DNA of 64,000 bases from Diacronema lutheri. Lineage: Eukaryota; Haptophyta; Pavlovophyceae; Pavlovales; Pavlovaceae. Position numbers and translations under genes: made by a program. Positions 38,452 to 48,256 of this stretch are shown here, in pieces. The notes beneath the pieces were generated by a model. The model was not told the DNA's origin and did not search any database. It worked only from the letters and a program-made list of their open reading frames with translations. The DNA lies in the NCBI GenBank assembly GCA_019448385.1, contig JAGTXO010000070.1, positions 1 to 64,000 on the forward strand, given 5' to 3'. Within the stretch, counting starts at the first letter, position 1; each line of letters begins with the position of its first letter.

Positions 38452-39066
38452 TCACGCCCCTTGATCCAAGCGCCCGCTGAGCAGGCCGGCGCCGGTGATC
38501 GTGACGAGCTGCTTGGGCCTGCCCGAGTGCGAGCCGACCTTCTCGATCGCGCGCACGACGTCCATCCCCTCGAGCACGCGGCCGAAGACGACGTGCTTGC
38601 CGTCGAGCCACGAGGTGCGCGCCGTCGTGATGAAGAACTGCGAGCCGTTCGTGCCGGGCCCCGCGTTGGCCATCGAGAGCGTGCCCGGCCCCATGTGCTT
38701 GAGCGCAAAGTTCTCGTCGGCAAACTTTTTGCCGAAGATGCTCTCGCCGCCCGTGCCGTCGCCGCGCGTGAAATCGCCGCCCTGGATCATGAAGTGCGGG
38801 ATGATCCGATGCAGCCGGCTGCCCGCGTACGCGAGCCGCCGCCCCTTGCGCGACGTGCGATCGCCGACGCACAGGTGCACAAAGTTGTCGACGGTGCGCG
38901 GCACGACGTCGCCAAAGAGGCCGAGCACAAGGCGGCCGGCGGGCTCGTTGCCGATGCTCATGTCCAAGTAGACGCGGTGCGTCACGTCCGCCTGCTCCCC
39001 TGCCCGGGCGCGCCCCAGGCCCACCAAGCACACGACGCACCCGACCATCGCGCGGCCGGACGCCAT
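38452..39066 (-). CDS. Secretory-pathway cyclophilin, intronless paralogue
   Basis: 204 aa, ATG 39066 ([20 protein letters not shown]), a signal peptide. The cyclophilin fold is complete: [20 protein letters not shown] with the catalytic Arg, [20 protein letters not shown], and [15 protein letters not shown]. It shares long identical blocks with the cyclophilin at 34851-35590 but has no intron and has a more divergent N-terminal third ([20 protein letters not shown] in place of the CTGEKG region). The two lie about 3 kb apart on the same strand, so local duplication is likely, with intron loss in this copy or gain in the other. Confidence 0.94.
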   Translation of the reverse strand: MASGRAMVGCVVCLVGLGRARAGEQADVTHRVYLDMSIGNEPAGRLVLGLFGDVVPRTVDNFVHLCVGDRTSRKGRRLAYAGSRLHRIIPHFMIQGGDFTRGDGTGGESIFGKKFADENFALKHMGPGTLSMANAGPGTNGSQFFITTARTSWLDGKHVVFGRVLEGMDVVRAIEKVGSHSGRPKQLVTITGAGLLSGRLDQGA

Positions 39067-39170
39067 CGTGCCGTGGCGGGAAACACGATGCCGGCGCTTG
39101 TGTTCATAGGCCGCAGAAGGCCGCCAGCGCCGAGCTCGCGCTCTGAGGAGCGCAATTCGATCTACTGCTC

Positions 39171-41271
39171 TCATCTGCCCGTGCACAACCCGCCGCCGAC
39201 CGCGCGCTCAACAGCGCGCAGCCGGCAGCCGACGAGCGCGGGCGCAACGCCGCTCACGAGCAGCGCGACCGCGGCGCACGCGAGCGTGAGCGCGACCAGC
39301 TGCGCGGCCGCGGGCGGCTCGAGCAGTGCGCAAGCTAGCATGCCGCCGACAAGGGCGGCGCCGAGCGGCGTGCCGTCGGCGAGCGCGCGCGCGCCGCGCA
39401 CGCTCGCGAGCTGCGCGCGCAGCTCGTCGGCCGTCGGCCGCGCGCCGGTCTCGTCGGCGACCATCGCGTTGCACAGCGCCACCTCGCGCGCGTGCGCCGC
39501 ATGCGCCCCGGCGGGCGCGAGAAGGAGGAGGCAGACCGGCAGCGTCGCCCACGCGCTCGCCGCCTGCAGCCACGTGCACGCGCCGACGAGCGCGCACGCG
39601 CCATGCAGCGCGACCGCGAGCGCGCCGCGCCGCGCCGCGCGCAACCGGTCGCGCGGCGGCGCGACGGCGCGCTCGCGCGGCGCGCGCGCGGCCGGCGCGT
39701 GCAACAGCGGCGGCAGCGCGAGCAGCAGCGTGAGGCCGCACAGCGCGAGCGCGAGCACGAGCCCACCGCGCGCGCCAAGCGCCGCGCGCGCGCCGCGCGC
39801 GCCGCGCGGCGGCTCGGCGGCGCGCGCGCGCGCGCACGGCGGCGGCGCGGGCGGCGGCGCGGCGCGCGGCGCGCGCGCGCGCAGCCGGCGGCCGCGCGTG
39901 CGAGCGCGCACCGCCGCCGCCGGCTGCGCGCGCACGGGCGTGAGCGCCGCGCCGAGCGCCGCGCCTAGCGCCGCGCGCGACGGAATGCGCGGCACGGCCT
40001 GCGGCGCGGCGCGCTCGGCGCGCGGCTGCGCGCCGCGCGCGAGCGCGGGGGCGCCGAGCGGCGCTCGGCCGTCGAGGCGCGCCGGCCGGTCGAGCGCGGC
40101 GTCGAGCGCGGGCAGCGCGGCGGCGAGCGCGACGAGCAGCGCGAGCACGGCGAGCACGCCCGTCTGCGCGCGCAGCCGCGGCACGTGCACCGGCTTGCGA
40201 CCGAGAGCGTGCGCGGCGCGGTCGAATCGGACGGCGCGCGACGCGCACAGGCGCGTAGAGGTGAGCAGCTCGCGGTAGACGCAGCCGAGGGAGTATACGT
40301 CGCACGCGCGCCCGTACTCGCCGCCGTCAAACACCTCCGCCGCCATATAGAGCGGGGTGCCCACCACGCGCGTGGCCGCACCGCCCGTCGCGTACCGAGG
40401 GATTGATGGAGGAGGGATTGATGGAGCGGCGATGCCCGGCCGTTGCGGCGCGTGCGCTGCGCAGGCGAGGCACCCGCCGCGCCCGGCGCCGTACGCCACG
40501 CCGACTCCAACTCCGCCAGCGCCGGCCCGCGCGCCGCCAGCCGAGCCCGCGCCGCCACCGCCGCCGCCGGCCGGCGCGCCGCCGACCGCGCCAGCATGCG
40601 CGTCCGCCTCCTCCCTGCGCAGCAGGCGCGAGACGCCAAAGTCGGCAAGCTTGAAGGTGAACCGCGCGGCCGCCTCGCACGTGTGCCCACGCGTCGCATT
40701 GAAGAGCACGTTCTCCATTTTGAGGTCGCGGTGCATCACGCCGCGCCCGTGGCAATGAACAAGTGCCGCGCCGCACTGCTCGAGCACGCACAGCCGAAGG
40801 GCGTGCGCGCGCGCGGGCGACGCCTCGAAGAGGTCGGCGAGGCTGCCGGCGCACAGCTCCATGCCGATAAGCACCTGCGCGCCGACGCGCGGCGTGCCGC
40901 GCGCGCGCGCGTGAGCGCGTGTGTCGCGCGCCGCGCGCCGCGCCGCAAGCGGCGAAGCGCACCTCGCCGTGGATGGCGCCATGCAGCGCGCCGGGCTTGA
41001 GCCAGACGCCGCGGAAGCGCACGACGTGCTCGTGCACAAGCGACTCGAGCAGCATCGCCTCGCGCTGCACGCGCGCGCGTCGCTCTGGGCGGAGGAGCGA
41101 GTAGGGCACGGCCTTGACGGCGAGCAGCTCGCCCGTGCGGCGGAACCGGCGCTTGGTCACCTCGCCGTGCGCGCCCGCGCCGAGCACGCCGAGCACGTCG
41201 AAGGCTGGCGGCGGCAGAGCCGCTCTTGGCGGCTGCCCGTCCGCCGCCGGCCTGCTGCCGCGGTTGCCCAT
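39171..41271 (-). CDS. Membrane-associated protein kinase with C-terminal transmembrane region
   Basis: 670 aa in exons 41271-40963 and 40874-39171 (88-bp intron; [15 protein letters not shown]). The kinase domain is intact: the Gly loop LGAGAHGEV, the VAVK-type Lys in LLAVKAV, the catalytic loop [16 protein letters not shown] in LADFGVSRL, and [20 protein letters not shown] with the conserved Asp of [13 protein letters not shown]. An 80-residue Gly/Ala insert sits between DFG and the GTPLY segment. After the kinase come low-complexity sequence and several hydrophobic segments ([57 protein letters not shown]). The N terminus MGNRGSRP fits N-myristoylation. The Ser/Thr versus Tyr-like subfamily is not resolved. 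Confidence 0.85.
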
Positions 41272-41339
41272 TGCGGCGGCGCCAGCAGCAGCAGGGGACG
41301 CGGAAACTCGCGCCAAAGCGCCTGTCGGGCCGAACCGGG
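41272..41339. promoter_or_regulatory. 68-bp divergent start region
   Basis: Only 68 bp separate the kinase ATG (minus strand) from the GT77 ATG (plus strand). It is purely GC-rich with a GCAGCAGCAG run. Both 5' UTRs must be very short or overlap. Bidirectional promoter inferred. Confidence 0.4.
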
Positions 41340-44029
41340 ATGCAGCGCGCGCGGCCGCGCTCGCGGCTGTGGGTGGGCACGGCGGTGCTTGGCGGGCTGT
41401 CGTTGGTCATCGCCTGGACGACGGTGGCTCGCTCACGCCACCTCGTTTCGCTCGATAACGTGCGCCTCGTCCTCGCGCCCGCCGGCGGCGCGCCGGCCGG
41501 CGCGGACGACCCGGCGCGCGCAGTCCGCGCGCGCGCGGCGCGGTGGGAGGAGGCGCTCGCGCGGCTGCGCATCGAAATCGGCGAGTTCCACGAGTCAGCC
41601 TGGCCCGCGCGCGTCGCCGGCTGCCAGCACTTCCCGCCCGCCTTCTTCGAGCGGATGGCGGGTGCGGTCGAGCGCGGCGCCAACGCGACGTTTGCGACCG
41701 CGGCGACGCACCCGCGCTGGCTGACGCCCGAGCGTATGGCGGCGGCGGCGGACGCGGAGGGCGTGCTCTTCGTCACGTGGGCCAACGCGCACTTCGCCGA
41801 CTTTGTCGAGAACTTTGTCGTCTCTCTGCAAAAGCTGCGGCTGCACAACGTCTTGGTCGGCGCGCTCGACGACGAGCTCGTCGGGCTGCTCGGCCGCGAG
41901 GGCGGGCCCGTGCCGCGCTCGGCGGTGTTCCGGATGCTGGCGGACGAGGCGCTCGAGACGGGCGCGCGCGAGCACTGGGGCTGGGGCTCGCCAAAGTTCA
42001 ACCAGATGGGCGTGCACAAGGGCGTGCTCATGCGCTCAGCCCTCGCCATGGGCGTTACGCTTCTGCTGTGCGACGTGGACACTGTCTGGCTGCGCGACCC
42101 GAGGCCGCTGCTCGGCGCGTACTCGCACGTCGACCTGCTCATCTCGACCGACACGCTCGCGCCCTCGCGCACGCGCGCCGCGCCGGACGCTCCCTTCGTC
42201 TCCACCGACGGCGGCCTCGAGCGCGCGCTCACGGACATTGGCCACGCGCCCCACTATCAGCTCCTCCTCACGCGTTCTAACATCGGCGTCATGCTCCTAA
42301 GACCCACGCTCGTGAGGCGCGCGCGCGCGCGCGCGCTGCGCGCGCGTGCGCCGCGTGCAGACCCATAGCATGCTCACACACCTCGGGTCTGCACGTATGT
42401 TCGAATCGTTTCTTCGCTCGGCTGCTGTCGCGCCAGCCAACGCGGCTTTTCATCGAGGAGTACATGCGCGTGCTCGCCGCCGCGCCCAAGGGCTCGTGGG
42501 ACCAGGCCGTCTTCAACGACGTGCTGCGCACCGGCCTCACGCTCGCGTCGCGCTCAATGGGCGCGCTCGATCTGCGCGGCAAGACGGCGCGCGGGCTGCA
42601 GCTGTGGGAGGTGCCCCTCGACCTGGCGGGCGTCACGGTGCCCACCGAGCACGCGGACAGGTCTGTGCAACTCTTCTGCGGGCTGCTGCGCACCGGTGTG
42701 CTGCCCACAGCCACCTTTGCCAACGGCTGGTCGTTTTGGGTCGGCCGCCTGCACGAGCATCTCGCCCTCGCGCCCTACGTCGTGCACAACACGTACCAAT
42801 ACTTTGGCTCGTCGGGCAAGCGCTTGCGATTTCGCGAGGCGGGGCTGTGGCACGTCGACCCGCCCAGCCGTTTCGACGCGAGCGCGCCGGCGCGCGGCGG
42901 TGGCGGCGGAGGCGGCGGCGGCGGCGGCGGCGGCGGCCTCGGCGCGCCATGGGCCGCTGTCGACGCCGCGATCGCCGGCGAGCACGCGCTGTCGCGCGAG
43001 GCGGGCGGCGGGCTGCTGCGCGCGGCGGTGCACGTGCCGGCCGCGCTGCTCGCGCGCGTGGACATCTTCGGCATGAGCCACGCCGAGTCGCGACTGCCGC
43101 GCCGCCACGCCGCGCTGCTGCAGGCGCAGCTCGCCGGCGTGGCCGCCGCGCTCGCGCTCGCGCGCGCTCTGCGCCGGGCCGTCGAGCTGCCATCGCTGTG
43201 GTGCTCATGCGACCGCACTTTCATGGTCGCATGGAACTGCTCATACCACCCGGCGCTGCTCGCGCGACCGTTTCGCTGCCCGACGGACCACGCCCTCGAC
43301 TTGGGCGCGTGGGACTACCTGCGCCTCCCGTACCGCGAGCCCGGCTTCTGGGATCGCAGGCTCGGCGCGGCGCGCGCGCCGGCCGACGCGCGCGACGCGG
43401 GCGTGCGCGTGCACGTGTGCGGCGCGCAGCCGACGGGCGGGCCATCCGCGTCGCCGTCGCTCGCGGCGCTTGCGGCGAGCGCGGCGAGCGGCGAGCTCGC
43501 CGACGCGCTGCGCGCGCGCTGCCGCGCAGCCGGGGCGGCCGCGGCGCGGCCGGGCGGCTCGGCCGCGCGCGCCTTCCGCGACGCGAACGAGGTGGGCGCG
43601 GGGCGCGCGCGCGCGGTGGCGGCGCGGCGCGGCGATGGCGGCGGCGGCGCGACCGAGTCCGCGACGGACATCGCCGCGCGCGCCGCGCTCGTGCCGCGCG
43701 GGCTGAGCGACGACGAGCTTGCCGTGGCCCTCGAGCCCTTCGCGTGGGCGCCTGCCCTTGCACTTGACTCAACCGATGGGCTCGTCGGGCGGATCGGCAA
43801 TGAGCGCAACCGGCGGGTGTGGGCGGAGCGGCTGGAGAGCACGCTCGGTATGCAGTGGTGCTGCACGCCCGTCGGCGGCTTCAAGTTCAACCTGAGCGCG
43901 ACGGCCGACTGCTCGAGCGACGAACGCGTCGGCATCACGCAGCGGAGAGGGATGGACCGTATCCTGCACTGCGAGGGCGGCGGCGGGTTTGACGCGATTG
44001 CCTACCCGGCTAGCCTAGCCACTAGCTAG
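41340..44029 (+). CDS. Golgi glycosyltransferase, GT77 / nucleotide-diphospho-sugar transferase type
   Basis: 854 aa in exons 41340-42311 and 42437-44029 (125-bp intron, GTGAGG donor; LLRPTL/PTRLFIEEYM). A short cytosolic tail and signal anchor (LWVGTAVLGGLSLVIAWTTV) give type II Golgi topology. The catalytic part has VLFVTWANAHFADFVENFVV, the DxD motif in LLLCDVDTVWLRDP, SNIGVMLLRP, and SWDQAVFNDVL, with VVHNTYQYFG downstream. This is the Pfam Nucleotid_trans (PF03407)/GT77 pattern of plant RRA and XEG113 arabinosyltransferases. The long C-terminal part (FGMSHAESRLP; a Cys-rich LWCSCDRTFMVAWNCSYHP) is closest in layout to XEG113. A poly-Gly insert is also present. The exact sugar is not deducible. 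Its last 15 bp overlap the next gene. Confidence 0.83.
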
Positions 44030-44713
44030 GGGCGTGAAGGATGGGGGCTGACTCTCCGCAGGCGCCGCGCAGGCGAGGAGCAGCTCAATGCACCGCGCGT
44101 GCCACGCGTCGCCCGCCGCACGCACGACCGCGCCGCTCGGCTCTGTCGGCGCTCCGCACACTGGGCAGAGCGGGGCCACGTCGCCATGGACGTCCAGGCG
44201 CGGCCGCGCGGGCGGCCGTGCGACTTCGCCTTTCACCGCCTGCGCGGCCGCACGCCCACGCTTGCTGGCCGCGGGCGCACCGAGCGCGCCGCTCGGCGAG
44301 CGCGCGCCGGCGACAAGCGACGCGGGCGGCGGGGCGGACGGCACGCCAGCCGCACGCGCGGGCGCGGCCTTGAGCCGCCTCAGCGCCGCCGTGAGGCGCA
44401 CACCGTATGCCTCCTTGCTCGTGGCGAGCCGCGTGAGCTCGCTCTCCTCGGCGACCGCGGCGGCGACGGCCGCGGCCGGGTCGGCGTGCGCGCGCTCGAG
44501 CAGCGCCTCAAGTATGCGGAAGAGCGCGGACTGGCGGACGAGCACGGGCACCTTGCACCGCGCGTCGGGCGCCACGCGCGGCCGCTCCGCCTCCGCGAGC
44601 AGCGTGCCGATTCGCGGAAACTTTGCCCTCAGCCCCACGTCCCCCGTTGCCATTGCTATTGGTCCGTCTGGGCCGCGCAGGCCGAAGTCCTCCTCGCGAG
44701 GCGCGGACGTCAT
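44015..44713 (-). CDS. Unrecognised protein with C-terminal CxxC...HxxC zinc-type site
   Basis: 232 aa from the ATG at 44713 (MTSAPREEDFGLRGPDGPIA). A later ATG at 44656 (MATGDVGLRAKFPRIGTLLA) is possible. The middle is helical (RQSALFRILEALLERAHADP; ELTRLATSKEAYGVRLTAAL). The C terminus contains LCPVCGAPTEPSGAVVRAAG followed by DAWHARCIELLL, a C-x2-C...H-x2-C arrangement like half a LIM or treble-clef finger. The function is unknown. The 5' end overlaps the start codon of the TMEM14-like gene, and the 3' end overlaps the GT77 gene. Confidence 0.6.
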   Translation of the reverse strand: MTSAPREEDFGLRGPDGPIAMATGDVGLRAKFPRIGTLLAEAERPRVAPDARCKVPVLVRQSALFRILEALLERAHADPAAAVAAAVAEESELTRLATSKEAYGVRLTAALRRLKAAPARAAGVPSAPPPASLVAGARSPSGALGAPAASKRGRAAAQAVKGEVARPPARPRLDVHGDVAPLCPVCGAPTEPSGAVVRAAGDAWHARCIELLLACAAPAESQPPSFTPLASG

Positions 44714-45095
44714 GCGGGCCGGCTTCTTCGAGAACTTGGACATCAGCGGGCTGATTGTGTCGTACAGTGTCTTCCTCTTCGTCGGCGGCGCGTGGGGCGC
44801 CGCCACCACTGGCGCGATGCACGCGCTCTACGGCGGCATCGCGTGCGGGTCGGTCGTTCTCTTCTGCGCCTTCCTCGCCTCCTTCACGTCGGACCGCAAG
44901 TGCGTGGCGGCGGGCGTGCACATCGATCTGCTGATCGCGAGCCTGCTCAGCATCGTCTTCGCCATCCAGACGTACAGGTCGTACATGCCCGCCAAGATGG
45001 ACCGCTTCCCGCTCTTCGTCATCTTCACGCTCGGCTCGGTCTGCCACGTCGCCGCGCTCATCGCGAAGAAGCCCAGAGGCAAGCAGAAGGCGTGA
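44712..45095 (+). CDS. TMEM14-like small membrane protein
   Basis: 127 aa with four predicted transmembrane helices: SGLIVSYSVFLFVGGAWGAA, GIACGSVVLFCAFLASF, LLIASLLSIVFAIQTY and FVIFTLGSVCHVAALIA. The short hairpin architecture and YRSYMPAKMDRF before the last helix resemble the TMEM14/FAX1 family, which in plastids and mitochondria is linked to fatty-acid or porphyrin export. There is no obvious transit peptide. The C-terminal tail is basic (KKPRGKQKA). Family membership is probable rather than certain. Confidence 0.62.
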   Translation: MRAGFFENLDISGLIVSYSVFLFVGGAWGAATTGAMHALYGGIACGSVVLFCAFLASFTSDRKCVAAGVHIDLLIASLLSIVFAIQTYRSYMPAKMDRFPLFVIFTLGSVCHVAALIAKKPRGKQKA

Positions 45096-45586
45096 GCGCC
45101 GACGGAGCCGTGCGCGCGCCGCACGGAGCGCGCTGCAGCCCGCCGGAGTACCGCCGCACCGCACGCGCATTGCGGCCGGCCATGCGCACGCCGCCGCGCT
45201 TGCGCGCACGCCGCCACGCGCGACGCTGGCGCGGCGAGCGCACGCCGAGCTGCCGACGCGGCGTCGGCGGGTTGTGGACTGTCCGCGTGATTGCTTGCGT
45301 GTCTCCTCGCCTCGCGTCCTCGCCTCCGCATGTGCACGTCTGGCACCCATGCATTCCCCGGCTGGCACCAGCGTCCAGTGACTTCGCGTCGGAGTTGGCG
45401 ACTGAGAAGATTGGCCCGACTGGAACTGGTGTCAGACTCTTGCGCCGCCGCGGCTGATGGCGATCTGCACCTGGGGCGGCGACCGGCTGCGAGGGCAGGC
45501 ACCGCGACTTGCGCGGGCGGGGGCATGACGCCGCCATCTGGCTGCTTTTAAAAACACCGGGGATTCCCCCATCGTGCTGAAAAATA
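45096..45586. other. Intergenic region upstream of squalene synthase
   Basis: 491 bp between two plus-strand genes. Its last 50 bp are AT-richer, including CTGCTTTTAAAAACACCGG, an AT-rich TTTTAAAAA at about 45546-45554 that could be a core promoter element some 35-40 bp upstream of the ATG. Otherwise no gene was recognised. Confidence 0.4.
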
Positions 45587-47853
45587 ATGTCGTCGAGCCC
45601 CGCCCGCGAGGCGCTGCTCAAGAAGCAGGGTGCGTATGGCAAGATCAAGACGCACGGCGAGTCAAAGCTGTCGCAATTGTCGCACCTCGACGAGGTGGCG
45701 TACGCGCTCTACTACAAGCTTTCGGGCGGGCTCGTCTCCAAGCTCGCCGTGACGGACGAGGACACGCGCTTCTGCGACGACATCCTCGGCTCGGTCTCGC
45801 GCTCCTTTGCGGCGGTAATCCGGCAGCTGCCCGAGAAGTGCTGCCTGGACGTGATGATCTTTTACCTCGTTCTGCGCGCGCTCGACACGATTGAGGACGA
45901 TATGACCGCCTTTGGCAAGGACAACGCCGTCAAGGTGAAGCACCTCAAGGAGTTTCACAAGGTGCGCGCGGCGGATCGGCGCGCGCACCCGTGCGTGCCG
46001 GAGGCCGCCTGCGCCACGGCGCCACGCTTCTGATCGCGCGCGCGCGAGCGTGCAGGGCATGCGATGGCGCGCCGCCACCGCGCGCGGCGTGCACCGCACC
46101 CGCCGTCGCGCGCGCCGCGTCCCGCGCTCATCGCATGCCCTACCTTATAACGGGGCGGGGGGGGGGGGGGGGGGGGGGTTGCGCCACCGCACGCGCAGCC
46201 GTCGCGCGCGCCGCGTCCCGACGTCCCGCGCTCACGCGCGCGCGGCTGCGCGCGCGCGTCGCGCGCGCTCGGCGGCGCGCGCGCGCCACGCCGCTCAGAC
46301 GGCGCTCGAGGACGCGCAGTGGAGGATGGACGGCGTGGGCGAGGGCGACGAGCAGAAGCTGCTGCAGCAGTTCTGCCGGTGCACGCGCGTCTTCCAAGGC
46401 CTCGAGCCAAAGCCGCGCGCGGTGATCGCAGACGTGACGCGGCGCATGGCCGACGGGATGGCCGAGTTTGTCGGCAAGGACCTGGGCGAGGGCACGCAGA
46501 CAATTGACGAGTACAACCGTTACTGCTATTACGTCGCCGGCCTGGTGGGCGAGGGCCTCACGCGCCTCTTCCACGCGTGCGGGTACGAGAGCGCCCAATT
46601 CGAGCAGAGGGCGCTCGACCCGGCGCTGGTCACCGCGCAGCACAAGCAGGCGAGGGCGCGCCCGCGCGTGCGCGAGCGGGCGCTCGTCCCGCGTTGGCGC
46701 CGCCAGCGCCGCGCGGCCGGCGCGCCAGCGTCTTGGCGCTTCCTCAACACGGCGCCGCCGGCCACCGCGGCCCCCGCGTCCCCGCGCGCGCGTGCGCTGT
46801 GTGCGCAGGGCGGCCTCGACAAGTCGATGGGCCTCTTCCTGCAGAAGACGAACATTATCCGCGACTACCTCGAGGACTACGTCGACGGCCGCGCGTTCTG
46901 GCCGAAGGAGGTGCGCGGCGGTTAGGGTTAGGGTTAGGGTTAGGGTTAGGGATAGGGTTAGGGATAGGGATAGGGATAGGGTGCGCGGCGGGGGCGGACG
47001 CGGCGCGGCGGGCGGACGGGCGGGCGGTGCGTGCGGCGCGGCGCAGCGCCGCGCGCGCCTCGCGGCCGACCCGCATCGTCGCGCGATGGGCGGCGCGTGC
47101 GCTGCTTTGGTTTTCCCGCGCAAATGCCCCGCTCTGCCGGCGGTCTGCGTGTGGGCAGGTGTGGTCCCTGTACGCGACGGACACAAAGTCGCTCGGCGAG
47201 TTTGCCTACCCGAAGCCCGGCTCGCAGGTCGAGGCGCGGGCGCTCGCGTTGCTCAACCACCTCGTGTGCGACGCGCTCGAGCTCGTGCCCGACTGTCTGT
47301 CCTACATGACGCTGATCACGCACCCGGACATCTTCCGCTTCTGCGCGATCCCGCAGGCGCGCGCCGCACCCGTCACGCGGCGCCTCGCGCGCGCGGCGCC
47401 TTCCGCCGCGCGCGCGCCGCGCGCGGCGTCCGTGCGCGCGACCGTGAGACCGTGGCGTGACACCGTGACACCTGGCGTGACACCGTGACACTGTGACTGC
47501 CGCCGCCGCTGCGCCCGCGGTTGCGAGCGCAGGTGATGGCTATCGCCACGCTGGACAAGGTGTACAACAACAAGGACGTGTTCAGCGGCGTCGTGAAGGT
47601 GCGCAAGGGGCTCGCGGTGAAGATGATTATGACGTGCGGCACAATGGGCGGGATCAAGGCGTGGTTCCACGAGTTCGCCGTCGAGATTAAACGGCGCACG
47701 CCGCCGAGCGACCCGTCGGCGGTGCGCACGTACGCGGCGTGCGACCGAATCCTCACGCTCACCGCGGACGCGGCGCCGTCGCCTTTGCGCGCGGCCATGA
47801 TTCTTGTGCTCGCCATTATCGTCGCCGCCGTCGCGTATGCTCAGATCGCGTGA
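45587..47853 (+). CDS. SQS: Squalene synthase (farnesyl-diphosphate farnesyltransferase)
   Basis: Condenses two farnesyl diphosphates to squalene, the first committed step of sterol synthesis, at the ER membrane. Exons 45587-45961, 46299-46649, 46809-46910, 47159-47356 and 47533-47853 give 448 aa, the usual size. Signatures: SRSFAAVIRQLP, the first Asp-rich motif LRALDTIEDDMT, YCYYVAGLVGEGLTRLF, the second Asp-rich motif KTNIIRDYLEDY, FCAIPQ/VMAIATL, and a C-terminal anchor helix (AAMILVLAIIVAAVAYAQIA). Junction IPQ/VMAIATL is conserved and requires a GC donor (CAG/GCGCGC). The junction after AQHKQ may also use GC (GCGAGG) unless a GTGCGC 18 bp downstream is used. Intron 3 contains telomeric repeats. 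Confidence 0.94.
46157..46178. repeat. Poly-G(22) in squalene synthase intron 1
   Basis: A run of 22 G, preceded by CGGGGC, on the sense strand of the first intron. Potential RNA or DNA quadruplex close to the middle of the intron. Confidence 0.85.
46911..46990. repeat. Interstitial telomeric repeat flanked by 10-bp direct repeat
   Basis: Sixty bp of TTAGGG and ATAGGG hexamers (46921-46980) lie between two exact copies of GTGCGCGGCG (46911-46920 and 46981-46990). The first copy begins at the intron donor. This is telomere-type DNA inserted within intron 3 of squalene synthase, with what looks like a target duplication. Confidence 0.95.
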
Positions 47854-48256
47854 GCGCGCTGATCGGGTTGAGCGCTTGGCGGCGCGGGGCGTGCAGGCTC
47901 GCGCCGCGCGGCATGCCCTCGCATGGCGGTCAATTTCTCCTGTCGGCTCTCTCTGGCGCCTCGCCTCCACGCGCCGCCTGCCGACCGCAAACTGTGGCGA
48001 AAAGGCGCCCGTCACGGGCCGTCGCCCGTCGCCCGGGTCGACGGCGCGCGACCATTCGCGCCGCCTGCGCCGTCCGCCAGTGCGGGTGCCGGACGCGGTA
48101 GCGCGCGTCCATACGGCCACGCCTGTCACCGTCCGCTTCTCGGCCCGACAGACGACAGTGCCACGCCCGAGCCCCTGTGGACGTGAATCTGCCGTGAGTG
48201 ACGGGGCATTGAGGGCACCCGAGCAGTCGAACTCGACGAAGGGGGTCCCGAGAGAA
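47854..48256. other. Intergenic region
   Basis: 403 bp between squalene synthase and the FtsH-like gene (both plus strand). GC-rich with no AT-rich core element and no recognisable gene. In-frame sequence upstream of the 48257 ATG is open but unlike a targeting peptide, so I treat it as 5' leader. Confidence 0.35.

Noticed and set aside
45058-45648. Minus-strand frame upstream of squalene synthase
   Set aside because: No recognisable motif, overlaps the squalene synthase start, and composition is like an antisense shadow.
46921-46980. A true chromosome end or assembly join within squalene synthase
   Set aside because: The gene continues in frame on both sides with conserved blocks, so the telomeric block is internal to an intron.
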